Under the pieces are notes generated by a model. It had not been told where the DNA came from, did not search any database, and worked only from the letters and a program-made list of their open reading frames with translations. The translations under genes were made by a program, and so were the position numbers. A stretch of DNA of 64,000 bases from positions 62,001-126,000 of the forward strand of contig NZ_JCKI01000010.1 of the NCBI RefSeq assembly GCF_000708265.2. The letters run 5' to 3'. Below are positions 35,884 through 44,192 of the stretch, in pieces. Within the stretch, counting starts at the first letter, position 1; each line of letters starts with the position of its first letter. Source of the stretch: Pedobacter sp. R20-19 (GTDB lineage Bacteria; Bacteroidota; Bacteroidia; Sphingobacteriales; Sphingobacteriaceae).

Positions 35884-35933
35884 TATTTTATGGAAATTTT
35901 TGAATAAATTAATCACTTTACAGGTTATTTTCT

Positions 35934-36449
35934 ATGAGAAAAAAAATAATTTTGATAATCGCCTTTTTAATAGTCTGTTCTGCATTTTACAACTTATACC
36001 CCGAAGAAAAACTTCCATTAAATACTCAAGTAGACTATCTTGTTATCCAGAAATCTAACAGAAAACTTCTAGCTTATTCCAAAAATAAACTGATTAAAAC
36101 TTATCAGATTTCGCTTGGCGATCATCCTTTAGGGCATAAAGAAATAGAAGGAGATGAAAAAACACCTGAAGGCATTTACACCATTAACGCTAAAAATCCA
36201 AATAGTGGCTATCATAAAAACTTAGGTGTATCCTATCCAAATCAACAAGATATTGTCAAAGCCAAAAGGCTTAATAAATCTCCTGGTGGTGATATCAAAA
36301 TACACGGAATCAGAAATCATCTTAGTTTTATCGGCAAGTTTCAAAGATTTTTTGACTGGACGAATGGTTGTATGGCTTTAACTAATAGTGAAATAGATGA
36401 GCTATACCGAGCAGTAAAAATTGGTACAACCATAGAGATAAAACCCTAA
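35934..36449 (+). CDS. L,D-transpeptidase family protein (YkuD/YafK type)
   Basis: 171 residues. N-terminal signal or anchor (residues 4-19), then the YkuD fold with His124 in KIHGIRN and catalytic Cys146 in DWTNGCMALTNSEIDELY. Such enzymes make 3-3 peptidoglycan cross-links or attach or release proteins at diaminopimelate; YafK-like members can cleave. VDYLVIQKSNRKLLAYSKN is the usual start of the domain. Likely periplasmic. Convergent with arfB, 2 bp apart. Confidence 0.88.
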   Translation: MRKKIILIIAFLIVCSAFYNLYPEEKLPLNTQVDYLVIQKSNRKLLAYSKNKLIKTYQISLGDHPLGHKEIEGDEKTPEGIYTINAKNPNSGYHKNLGVSYPNQQDIVKAKRLNKSPGGDIKIHGIRNHLSFIGKFQRFFDWTNGCMALTNSEIDELYRAVKIGTTIEIKP

Positions 36450-36451
36450 AT

Positions 36452-36862
36452 TCAATCAAAAGACGGTTTTTTACGGCTTTCTTTTTTATAAGAGATAAGG
36501 GTTTTATTTTGTAGGCGCTTTTGAATTTTAGCATTAGGAATTTTAGTTGGCTTTCTCTTCTTCTGAATACGAAGAGCGTTTTTGAGAAGTTCAATTAGTT
36601 TTGCAACTGTCTTCTCCTTATTTAAAAGTTGGCTACGATCTTCCTGCGATACAATATGAAGTAAACCTTCACTATCCAGCTTGTTATCCAGCCGAGATTT
36701 TAGTAACGTTTTTTCCTCATCACTGAGATAATGATTTGCAGCTAAATCGAAAATCAATTCAACCTTGCTCGACACTTTGTTAACATTTTGCCCACCCTTT
36801 CCCCCACTTCTGGAGGTTTTAAAGGCAACCGATTTTAAAATTTCTTCTCTGGTGGGTAACAT
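36452..36862 (-). CDS. arfB: Alternative ribosome-rescue factor ArfB
   Basis: 136 residues. The release-factor-like domain carries SRSGGKGGQNVNKVSSKVEL with the GGQ tripeptide at 23-25 that hydrolyses peptidyl-tRNA. There is no codon-recognition domain, and the C-terminal tail is Lys/Arg-rich (RIQKKRKPTKIPNAKIQKR), as in ArfB, where it enters the empty mRNA channel of stalled ribosomes. A -7 box ends 4 nt before the ATG. Divergent from cmk. Confidence 0.93.
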   Translation of the reverse strand: MLPTREEILKSVAFKTSRSGGKGGQNVNKVSSKVELIFDLAANHYLSDEEKTLLKSRLDNKLDSEGLLHIVSQEDRSQLLNKEKTVAKLIELLKNALRIQKKRKPTKIPNAKIQKRLQNKTLISYKKESRKKPSFD

Positions 36863-36866
36863 GTTA

Positions 36867-36874
36867 CAAAAGTA
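36867..36874 (-). promoter_or_regulatory. -7 box of arfB
   Basis: TACTTTTG on the minus strand, exact consensus, 4 nt before the ATG. Suggests a leaderless transcript. Confidence 0.5.
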
Positions 36875-36921
36875 TAAAGATTAGCCTTCTAAAAAAAGTT
36901 AGTAAGTCAATTGGCTTTTTT

Positions 36922-36929
36922 TACCTTTG
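36922..36929 (+). promoter_or_regulatory. -7 box of cmk
   Basis: TACCTTTG, exact consensus, 7 nt before the cmk ATG at 36937. Suggests a leaderless or near-leaderless transcript. Confidence 0.5.
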
Positions 36930-36936
36930 TAAAAGA

Positions 36937-37617
36937 ATGAAGAAGAACTTGGTTATAGCTATTGATGGCTATTCATCCTGCGGAAAGAGCACATTAGCTA
37001 AGGCATTGGCTAAAAAATTAGGTTTTATTTATGTTGATAGCGGGGCCATGTACCGTGCGGTTACCCTATATTTTTTGAGGAACAACATTGACGTGAGTGA
37101 TGACTCAGCTGTTGCCGATGCACTACAACATATAGAATTAAACTTTCATTCAAGAGATTACGAATCACACATCACTTTAAATGGAGAAGAGGTTTCTGAT
37201 GAGATTCGTTTAATGCCTGTTTCACAAAATGTGAGTGAAGTATCTGCGCATAAAATTGTTCGCCATGAAATGGTAAAACAGCAACAGCGGATGGGTAAAT
37301 CAAAAAGTATTGTAATGGACGGCCGCGATATCGGCACCACTGTTTTCCCAAATTCACCGTTAAAGTTCTTTATGACTGCTGATCCAAAAATCCGGGCTGA
37401 ACGCAGGTTTAAGGAATTAGAGAGCAAAGGCAACAACCAAACTACCCTGGAAGAAGTTTTTGAAAATCTGGCACATCGTGATTATGCAGATACCACCCGT
37501 AAGGAGAGTCCGCTAGTACGTGCTGATGATGCCATCATTTTAGACAATACCAATTTAACCCAGGATGAGCAACTGGCTTTCGCCATAGGAAGAGTAGAGC
37601 CTTTGTTGGATCGATAA
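36937..37617 (+). CDS. cmk: Cytidylate kinase
   Basis: 226 residues. Phosphorylates CMP and dCMP with ATP. P-loop GYSSCGKSTLAKALAKKLG at residues 11-29, DSGAMYRAVTLYF, MDGRDIGTTVFP, and lid region RAERRFKELESKG, followed by HRDYADTTRKESPL. Full length for the family. Often followed in Bacteroidota by rpsA; here rpsA is 4.5 kb further on. Confidence 0.96.
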   Translation: MKKNLVIAIDGYSSCGKSTLAKALAKKLGFIYVDSGAMYRAVTLYFLRNNIDVSDDSAVADALQHIELNFHSRDYESHITLNGEEVSDEIRLMPVSQNVSEVSAHKIVRHEMVKQQQRMGKSKSIVMDGRDIGTTVFPNSPLKFFMTADPKIRAERRFKELESKGNNQTTLEEVFENLAHRDYADTTRKESPLVRADDAIILDNTNLTQDEQLAFAIGRVEPLLDR

Positions 37618-37781
37618 GATAGAGGAAGTTGGTTAGTTGTTGGAGTAGATTAGAAGTTAGTGCTTTTGATGATGCCTTTTTAATTGGTAACTACAAGTTG
37701 GTAACTTAAAATTGCCAACTGAACACTATTTCCTGGAAAACAAAAAAATGCATATTTTTAGCAGCTAACCACTAAGCCGCT

Positions 37782-38612
37782 ATGAAAATAATATATGCCC
37801 CACTCCTGTTTAGTTTTCTTATTTGTTTAAATTTTAATGCCCAGGCCCAAAAAGGCTGGATTAATCTTTTTAATGGTAAAGATTTAAAAGACTGGAATAT
37901 CAAAATTTCCAAGCATAACTATCGAGAAAACTACGCCAATACCTTTCGGGTAGAAAATGGCTTAATAAAAGTAAGTTATGATGGTTATCAGGGATTTGAC
38001 CAACAATATGGCCATATCTTTTATAAAAAGCCTTTTTCTGCTTATTTATTAAAAGTAACTTATCGGTTTGTTGGTAACCAGGCCAAGGGCGGTGAAGGTT
38101 GGGCACTTCGTAATAGCGGTGCCATGCTGCATTGTCAGGATCCGGCAACGATGTTAAAAAACCAGGACTTTCCCATTTCTATTGAAGCACAGATTTTAGG
38201 TGGCGATGGCGAACATTTACGGCATACCAGTAATGTTTGTACACCCGGCACGCTGATTAATTATCAAGGCAAATTGTTTACCGATCATTGCTTAGATTCA
38301 AAGTCGAAAACTTATTCCGGAGATCAATGGGTCACTGCAGAATTTCTGGTGCTAGGAGACTCTGTAATTAAACACATCATTAATAAAGAGGTAGTGCTAG
38401 AATACACCAAACCAAAAATTGGCGGTGATAATGTTTCTAATTACGATCCAAAAATAAAAATTGATGGCACCCCTTTAAAATCCGGCTATATCTCCCTTCA
38501 AAGTGAAAGTCATCCAATAGAATTTAAAACTGTTAAACTTTTTGACCTGAAACCTTATCTGAAAAATAAAACGAAACTTGATCAGGTAGTTAATCAGTTA
38601 CTAGAAAAATAA
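37782..38612 (+). CDS. DUF1080 (3-keto-disaccharide hydrolase-like) exported protein
   Basis: 276 residues with signal peptide ending NAQAQ. The mature start GWINLFNGKDLKDWNIKI is the hallmark of DUF1080, a concanavalin-like beta-sandwich domain; it continues with FRVENGLIKVSYDGY and ends with GYISLQSESHPIEFKTVKLF. Some members hydrolyse 3-keto-glycosides, others are uncharacterised. A secreted sugar-acting role is plausible. The gap before it (37618-37781) has a duplicated TGGTAACT only. Confidence 0.85.
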   Translation: MKIIYAPLLFSFLICLNFNAQAQKGWINLFNGKDLKDWNIKISKHNYRENYANTFRVENGLIKVSYDGYQGFDQQYGHIFYKKPFSAYLLKVTYRFVGNQAKGGEGWALRNSGAMLHCQDPATMLKNQDFPISIEAQILGGDGEHLRHTSNVCTPGTLINYQGKLFTDHCLDSKSKTYSGDQWVTAEFLVLGDSVIKHIINKEVVLEYTKPKIGGDNVSNYDPKIKIDGTPLKSGYISLQSESHPIEFKTVKLFDLKPYLKNKTKLDQVVNQLLEK

Positions 38613-38637
38613 TTTTGATCTATTTATTGTTAGATAA

Positions 38638-40143
38638 ATGATGCGCTTAATCCATTCTTTGATTAGACACTTTATTCTCCTTTTATTCTTATTTATAACG
38701 ACAATTGCTTTAGGGCAAAAAGCATATACAATAGCTGAAATACCTGATCCGAAAAAACAAGATGGTGGCTGGGTAAGTAACCCCGATAAAATATTATCGC
38801 CTCAAGATATTCTACAAATCAATAGCACCATATCTGAATTTGAAAGCAAAACCAATGTTCAGATGGCTGTTGTAATTGTAAATGATTTCAACCATGATCA
38901 GGAAGACTTTGATTTTGCTTTTGAGCTTTTTAATACCTGGGGAATTGGCTCCAAAACTGCCAATAACGGCTTATTGCTCTTCATTGCAAAAGACAGGCGG
39001 AAATATCGGTTTATTACAGGCACCGGTGTAGAAGGTGTTTTGCCAGATGTAAAGTTAAAGCATATTGCAGAGCAAAATTTACTCCCTGCCTTTAGAGAAA
39101 ATGATTTTGGCAAAGGCATTATTAATACAATAGAGGCTATCGGGATCATTATTTTGAATCCGGAGAACAAATCGGAACTGAATCAGTTTTTCACGCAAAA
39201 AGATAGCAACAGTTCATTGGAAAAGTTTTGGCTCCCTATGCTGCTTATCATTTTAGGCTTTTGGGCTGTTTTTAAAATCGTAGACAAACAATCTAATAAG
39301 GAAAAGAAATCAAAATCTTCAAAACAGGAAAGTTATGATCCTGCGCTTATAAAAGGCTGTGCTGGCTTTATTATTTTTAGTTTTGTCTTAGTATTCGCCA
39401 TTGTATTTTTTGGAGGGTTTGATCTTATTGAAAAAGTAAAACTAGCCCAAATACCCATTATTGTTTTTTTTATTTTGTCCATCATGCTTTTCTTCAGGTA
39501 TTTGTTTTTTATTGCCTCCATCAGAAATCAACATCAGGACGATAAAAATTTCTTTAATGCAGTTAAGGCTTTTCATCAGAAAAACTGGTGGCTGGTCTTT
39601 TTTTCTCCACTTATCATTATTACCATCATCAGACATCTAATCAAGAGTGCTAAAACAAATGATCGTTTTAAGCCTGTTCTGGATAGCAAAAATGAGGAGA
39701 TGACCCGTGTTGATAGGGATATTAACATAGAGGGAACGCCTTATTTAACACCCGGCCAACGTAAAGAAGAAAAGGAGAAGGTTTATGATTACGACATTTG
39801 GGAAAATAAGGGTAAAACAGAACATATTATAAAACAGTGGCCTGCTGAAGAATTTGACAAATTTTTGGAGTGTCCGACTTGCGGATTTAGAACTTACCAA
39901 CTAAATAAAAAAATTACGACTAAATCTGCAACTTATAGCCATGAAGGACAAGCCAAAATCATTAATGAGTGTAGTTTCTGTAAAAAGACTGAGTTTATTA
40001 GGTGGATAACTTTGGCCATGTTGGTGAAATCCAATTCATCATCGGGGTCTTCTTCATCTAGCAGTAGCAGCAGTTCTTCGTCTTCCTCCAGTAGCTGGGG
40101 TGGTGGTAGCAGTAGCGGCGGTGGCACCGGGGGAAGTTGGTAG
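38638..40143 (+). CDS. TPM-domain membrane protein with zinc ribbon and Ser/Gly tail
   Basis: 501 residues. Signal peptide (residues 1-26), TPM domain (about 45-165, LSPQDILQINSTISEFESKT, FNTWGIGSKTANNGLLLFI), then about four membrane helices between 195 and 345, a zinc-ribbon candidate (Cys412, Cys415, Cys445, Cys448) and a tail from about residue 462 composed almost only of Ser, then Gly, ending GGTGGSW. TPM proteins appear in photosystem repair (TLP18.3) and many bacterial envelopes; a phosphatase activity has been reported for the plant member. Same strand as DUF1080 and SH3 genes. Function in this organism unknown. Confidence 0.82.
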   Translation: MMRLIHSLIRHFILLLFLFITTIALGQKAYTIAEIPDPKKQDGGWVSNPDKILSPQDILQINSTISEFESKTNVQMAVVIVNDFNHDQEDFDFAFELFNTWGIGSKTANNGLLLFIAKDRRKYRFITGTGVEGVLPDVKLKHIAEQNLLPAFRENDFGKGIINTIEAIGIIILNPENKSELNQFFTQKDSNSSLEKFWLPMLLIILGFWAVFKIVDKQSNKEKKSKSSKQESYDPALIKGCAGFIIFSFVLVFAIVFFGGFDLIEKVKLAQIPIIVFFILSIMLFFRYLFFIASIRNQHQDDKNFFNAVKAFHQKNWWLVFFSPLIIITIIRHLIKSAKTNDRFKPVLDSKNEEMTRVDRDINIEGTPYLTPGQRKEEKEKVYDYDIWENKGKTEHIIKQWPAEEFDKFLECPTCGFRTYQLNKKITTKSATYSHEGQAKIINECSFCKKTEFIRWITLAMLVKSNSSSGSSSSSSSSSSSSSSSSWGGGSSSGGGTGGSW

Positions 40144-40190
40144 CGAGACGACATTTTAACTGTTTTCTATGCCTAATTAAAAGTATTTTC

Positions 40191-40198
40191 TAATTTTG
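40191..40198 (+). promoter_or_regulatory. -7 box upstream of the SH3 gene
   Basis: TAATTTTG, exact consensus, 71 nt before the ATG at 40270. Confidence 0.4.
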
Positions 40199-40269
40199 AC
40201 TTGCTTAGCACGATGTTTGCGCTTTGCGCCATTACCCAATCACCCTTAAACTAATTGCATAATCACATC

Positions 40270-41250
40270 ATGATGAATAGAATTTTCTTTATATTAATTG
40301 CCCTTTTTGTTTTCTCCACGCGTGTTATTGCTCAGGATACCTATCGTGTAACGGCTGATGAATTACGGGTTAGGGAAACCAATAACCCTAAAAGTAAGGT
40401 TATAGGCTCTATTATGCAAAATGGAAAGGTTGAGGTTATAGACACCACGAATGCGAAATTCTATAAGGTTAAAATAAAAAACCGTGAAGGCTGGGCAAGT
40501 AAAGATTTTATTCAAAAAACTTCAGTTACAAAACCAGCAGTACCTCAAGCGAATGCGCCTGCACCAAATGCAACAACCAGTTCTACAGCAGATGTGATTT
40601 ATCGGGTAACTACCGATAACCTGAGAGTAAGGGAAAGGGCTGATGCTAAAAGTAAGATAACCGGATATTTACCTGAAAATGAAAATGTGGCTGTAATTGA
40701 TTCAACGAATGCCAGTTATTTTAAAATTAAAGTAAGTAATGGCGAAGGTTGGGTAAGTAAGTCATTTTTGGTTAGGGTTTCGCCAATTACTAAACCTGCT
40801 GCTGCAAAAACAGGTGTTTCTGTTGAAGTACCAAAAATTGCTAAAGATTATTCTAATATTATTCTTTTCGCTATAGTTGCACTGGTTTTTGGCACTATCC
40901 TTTATTTTATCTTTAAATATTCCAATCAGAATAAAATACTAATTGGTATTTCTGCAATAGTAGTTCTGGTGGTTGTTTATTTTTGCTTTGTTACTTTTAT
41001 ACAGCCAAAAAAAGTTTCAGGAACATATGTCAGCGATAGTGATACACAATATAAAACCTTCGATTTCGGCACTCAGGATTCTGTATTAGTGAAAGACACT
41101 TACACGGATTCTACTTTTAAAGCAAAGTATGTTATTGAAGGAGACATGATCAAACTTTATGATCAGCAAAATATGATCTTACTATTGATTAGAGATGAAC
41201 AAACCTTGGTTGGAGAAGGATTTACCAGGGGAACTTTTACAAAGAAGTAG
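40270..41250 (+). CDS. Membrane protein with two bacterial SH3 domains
   Basis: 326 residues from ATG 40270 (a TTG at 40255 is a less likely start). Signal peptide MMNRIFFILIALFVFSTRVI ending AQ, SH3 domain 1 (about 25-85, YRVTADELRVRE, GWASKDFI), Pro/Ala linker, SH3 domain 2 (about 110-170, YRVTTDNLRVRERADAKSK, GWVSKSFL), two membrane helices (about 195-220 and 226-246), and a C-terminal beta-rich domain beginning KKVSGTYVSDSDTQ. Tandem SH3 domains commonly bind peptidoglycan. Probably an envelope protein linking inner membrane and wall; the exact role is unknown. Confidence 0.8.
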   Translation: MMNRIFFILIALFVFSTRVIAQDTYRVTADELRVRETNNPKSKVIGSIMQNGKVEVIDTTNAKFYKVKIKNREGWASKDFIQKTSVTKPAVPQANAPAPNATTSSTADVIYRVTTDNLRVRERADAKSKITGYLPENENVAVIDSTNASYFKIKVSNGEGWVSKSFLVRVSPITKPAAAKTGVSVEVPKIAKDYSNIILFAIVALVFGTILYFIFKYSNQNKILIGISAIVVLVVVYFCFVTFIQPKKVSGTYVSDSDTQYKTFDFGTQDSVLVKDTYTDSTFKAKYVIEGDMIKLYDQQNMILLLIRDEQTLVGEGFTRGTFTKK

Positions 41251-41264
41251 GGCTATAAAATTTG

Positions 41265-41272
41265 TATATTTG
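41265..41272 (+). promoter_or_regulatory. -7 box of the toxin-antitoxin locus
   Basis: TATATTTG, exact consensus, 5 nt before the antitoxin ATG at 41278. Confidence 0.5.
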
Positions 41273-41277
41273 GTATT

Positions 41278-41502
41278 ATGAAAGTATTATTAGAGATTCC
41301 AGATCACAAAGCATCTTATTTATTGGATGTGCTGAATAGCATTCCTTATGTTAAAGCTAAAAAAATTATTGAGCCTAAGGATCTTTTAATAGCAGAAATA
41401 AAAAAAGCCGTTGAAGAACTTAAATTGATCAAGCAGGGTAAATTGGAAGGAATATCAGCAAAGCAGCTGCTTGATGAATTATGCTGTTATAGCAGTTCCT
41501 AG
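41278..41502 (+). CDS. Putative antitoxin of a RelE/ParE-type pair
   Basis: 74 residues: an N-terminal strand-rich part (MKVLLEIPDHKASYLLDVLN) and a C-terminal helix ending GISAKQLLDEL. This is the usual form of small Bacteroidota antitoxins encoded directly before RelE-like toxins. Its last 29 bases overlap the start of the toxin frame, as is typical. The frame is intact. No DNA-binding domain was recognised, so its role in autoregulation is unclear. Confidence 0.7.
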   Translation: MKVLLEIPDHKASYLLDVLNSIPYVKAKKIIEPKDLLIAEIKKAVEELKLIKQGKLEGISAKQLLDELCCYSSS

Positions 41503-41803
41503 TTTCAGAAGGTAGCTTAAAAAACTTTCAAAGAAATATCATTCACTAAAGGCAGATTTAGCTGTCTTATTCGATGACTTAGAAAAAAACCCCGCGATAG
41601 GTACTCCTATTGGCAAAAACTGCTTTAAAATTCGAATTGCAATTACATCCAAAGGTAAAGGCAAATCAGGCGGAGCCCGAGTTATTACAAACTTTATAAT
41701 CACTGAGTCCACAGTTTATCTACTTTCCATTTATGATAAATCTGAGCAAGATAACATTTCTGATAAGGAGCTTCTTGAGCTATTAAAAGAAATATCAGGA
41801 TAA
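41474..41803 (+). pseudogene. RelE-family toxin gene with in-frame TAG at codon 14
   Basis: Reading from the ATG at 41474 gives MNYAVIAVPSFRR, then TAG at 41513-41515, then a continuous 95-codon frame beginning LKKLSKKYHSLKADLAVLF and containing NPAIGTPIGKNCFKIRI, KGKSGGARVI and VYLLSIYDKSEQ, to TAA at 41801-41803. The downstream part is plainly a RelE-like ribonuclease toxin. No ATG, GTG or TTG follows the stop soon enough to restore the domain. One base change (CAG, GAG or AAG to TAG) explains the break. The antitoxin is intact. Loss of function is the simple reading; readthrough or a sequencing error are alternatives. Confidence 0.8.
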
Positions 41804-42069
41804 CTTTTCTGCTTTGCATATTTATCAATTTAAACCCGTTAGAGCGAATAGCATATAGCACAGCGAGGACTATTAGCAATAATGGGACTGTTGCGTCCAA
41901 AGAATTAACGCACACTCATTTCTAAATAATTGAGAAAAATCACATTCATATTATTGAATTATACAAATTAGATGCTGAAATAAATTTAGCATGATGAATG
42001 TAGAATCTTAATAACCTAAAAATCAGCAACATTTATTAAAAAAATCTTTTCTATTAATTAAAAAATTTT
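41804..42069. other. Intergenic region before rpsA
   Basis: No supported gene; small overlapping frames on the minus strand are shadows of the toxin. AT-rich toward the rpsA promoter. Confidence 0.45.
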
Positions 42070-42077
42070 TACCTTTG
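42070..42077 (+). promoter_or_regulatory. -7 box of rpsA
   Basis: TACCTTTG, exact consensus, 37 nt before the ATG. A CTTTT at the -33 position is a partial match. The leader contains AGGGAAAAAAGGAG, one of the few purine-rich, SD-like stretches in the window. Confidence 0.55.
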
Positions 42078-42114
42078 CAGTCCCTAAATAGGGAAAAAAG
42101 GAGATAATTAATTA

Positions 42115-44049
42115 ATGGCTAAAAAACAAGTAGCAGAAAAAGAATTAGCAGCTAAAACAGCTGAACTTCAGGGAGAAGGCGGACGCCTGACTGAAAAAGA
42201 AACTATTGAATCAGAAGCTGATTCAGTTTCGATCGAATCGATCAAATCATCATTAGCAACACCAACCGAAGATTTCGACTGGGATGCAGATGAAAAAGTT
42301 TTCGGTAATTACAATGATGCAGACCGTAAAAAGTTTGAAGATATGTATGCCGGAACATTCAATCAGATCACTAAAGGTGAAATCATCAGCGGTATTGTTG
42401 TTTCAATTAACAACAAAGATGTAGTATTAAACGTTGGTTTTAAATCAGACGGTTTAGTTTCTACTTCAGAATTCCGTGATACACCAGATCTTAAAATCGG
42501 CGATTCAGTTGACGTTTTCGTTGAAGCACCAGAAGATGCTAACGGTCAGTTGATCCTTTCCCGCAAAAGAGCAAAAACCCAAAGATCATGGGAAGCAATT
42601 AATGAGGCGCTTGAAAATGATAGAATCATCAATGGTTTCGTTAAGAGCCGTACTAAAGGTGGTTTAATTGTTGATATCATGGGCGTTGAGGCTTTCTTAC
42701 CAGGATCTCAGATTGATATTAAACCTATCCGCGATTACGATGTATACGTGGGTAAAACAATGGAATTTAAAGTTGTTAAAATTAACCATGAGTTTAAAAA
42801 CGTTGTCGTTTCTCATAAAGTGTTAATTGAAGACGATTTAGAAAGCCAAAAAGTAGAAATCGTTTCTAAATTAGAAAAAGGACAAGTACTAGAAGGTACT
42901 GTTAAAAATATTACTGATTTCGGTGTGTTCATCGATTTAGGTGGTGTTGATGGTTTACTTCACATTACTGATATTTCTTGGGGCCGCATAGAGCATCCAA
43001 AAGAAGTATTATCATTAGATGAAAAAATCAACGTGGTTGTTTTAGATTTTGATGATGAGAAAAAACGTATTGCTTTAGGCTTAAAACAATTAACTCCACA
43101 CCCTTGGGAGAATTTAGATGCTAACTTAGCTGTTGGTTCTAAAGTAAAAGGAAAAATCGTAACTGTTGCAGATTACGGAGCTTTCTTAGAAATCATCCCA
43201 GGTGTTGAAGGTTTAATACACGTTTCTGAAATGAGCTGGTCACAAAACTTAAGAAATCCACAAGAATTCTTAAAAGTAGGTGATGAGATCGAAGCTGAAG
43301 TTTTAACTTTAGATAGAGACGAACGCAAAATGAGCTTAGGTATTAAACAATTATCTAATGATCCATGGCAAGAAGTAGCTGCTAAATTCCCTGTGGGAAG
43401 CAAGCACCAGGCTACTGTTAAAAACATGACTAACTTCGGTGTTTTTGTTGAAATCGAAGAAGGTATTGATGGTTTAATCCACATCTCTGACTTATCATGG
43501 TCTAAAAAAGTAAACCACCCTAACGAATTCACTAAAGTTGGTGATGTGTTAGATGTAGTTGTTTTAGAGTTAGACGTTGATAACCGTAAATTAAGCTTAG
43601 GTCACAAACAATTGGAAGAAAACCCTTGGGATACTTTCGAAACGATCTTTACTTTAGATTCAGTTCACCAAGGTACTGTTGTTAAAGTAACGGATAAAGG
43701 TGCTGTGATTGCTTTACCATATGGTGTAGAAGGTTTCGTACCAACTAAACACATGGTTAAAGAAGATGGTACTTCAGTTAAAGCTGAAGAAACTAACGAC
43801 TTCAAAATCATCGAGTTTAACAAAGAAGCTAAACGCATCGTTGTTTCTCACGCTCGTATTTGGGAAGAAGTTAAAGCTGAAGCTGTAGCAGAAGAAAGAA
43901 ATGCTAAAAAGAAAGAAGCTAAAGCGGCTGTAACTGCGGTTAAAAAAGTTAAAGATTCTGTAGAGAAATCTACTTTAGGAGATTTAGACGTATTGGCTCA
44001 ATTGAAATCGCAATTAGAAGGCGAAGAAAGCAAAGCTAAAAAAGGCTAG
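42115..44049 (+). CDS. rpsA: 30S ribosomal protein S1
   Basis: 644 residues. It binds mRNA on the small subunit and helps initiation. An acidic N-terminal extension of about 75 residues leads into six S1 (OB-fold) repeats at roughly 95-160, 180-245, 265-335, 350-420, 435-505 and 520-590. Typical repeat text is GVFIDLGGVDGLLHITDISW and GVFVEIEEGIDGLIHISDLSW. A Lys/Ala/Glu-rich C-terminal tail follows. In Bacteroidota the SD sequence is little used, so S1-mediated mRNA binding is expected to matter more. Own promoter and terminator. Confidence 0.96.
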   Translation: MAKKQVAEKELAAKTAELQGEGGRLTEKETIESEADSVSIESIKSSLATPTEDFDWDADEKVFGNYNDADRKKFEDMYAGTFNQITKGEIISGIVVSINNKDVVLNVGFKSDGLVSTSEFRDTPDLKIGDSVDVFVEAPEDANGQLILSRKRAKTQRSWEAINEALENDRIINGFVKSRTKGGLIVDIMGVEAFLPGSQIDIKPIRDYDVYVGKTMEFKVVKINHEFKNVVVSHKVLIEDDLESQKVEIVSKLEKGQVLEGTVKNITDFGVFIDLGGVDGLLHITDISWGRIEHPKEVLSLDEKINVVVLDFDDEKKRIALGLKQLTPHPWENLDANLAVGSKVKGKIVTVADYGAFLEIIPGVEGLIHVSEMSWSQNLRNPQEFLKVGDEIEAEVLTLDRDERKMSLGIKQLSNDPWQEVAAKFPVGSKHQATVKNMTNFGVFVEIEEGIDGLIHISDLSWSKKVNHPNEFTKVGDVLDVVVLELDVDNRKLSLGHKQLEENPWDTFETIFTLDSVHQGTVVKVTDKGAVIALPYGVEGFVPTKHMVKEDGTSVKAEETNDFKIIEFNKEAKRIVVSHARIWEEVKAEAVAEERNAKKKEAKAAVTAVKKVKDSVEKSTLGDLDVLAQLKSQLEGEESKAKKG

Positions 44050-44070
44050 TTCTTTTTAACTGATAAATTT

Positions 44071-44104
44071 AATCCCGATAGCGAAAGTTATCGGGATTTT
44101 TTTT
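44071..44104 (+). terminator. rpsA terminator
   Basis: AATCCCGATA (44071-44080) pairs with TATCGGGATT (44089-44098), with an 8-nt loop holding GAAA, followed by a T-run to 44104. Confidence 0.88.
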
Positions 44105-44167
44105 GCAGCAAAATCTATAAAGTTTTAAAAACCTTATAGGTTTAAATATTCATACGTTTGAAATTAT

Positions 44168-44175
44168 TACTTTTG
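44168..44175 (+). promoter_or_regulatory. -7 box of the GH20 gene
   Basis: TACTTTTG, exact consensus, 17 nt before the ATG at 44193. Confidence 0.5.
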
Positions 44176-44192
44176 AAAAGGAAAACAACCCT

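Noticed and set aside
41700..41915. Minus-strand frame of 71 codons
   Set aside because: It overlaps the toxin remnant on the other strand and has no recognisable features.
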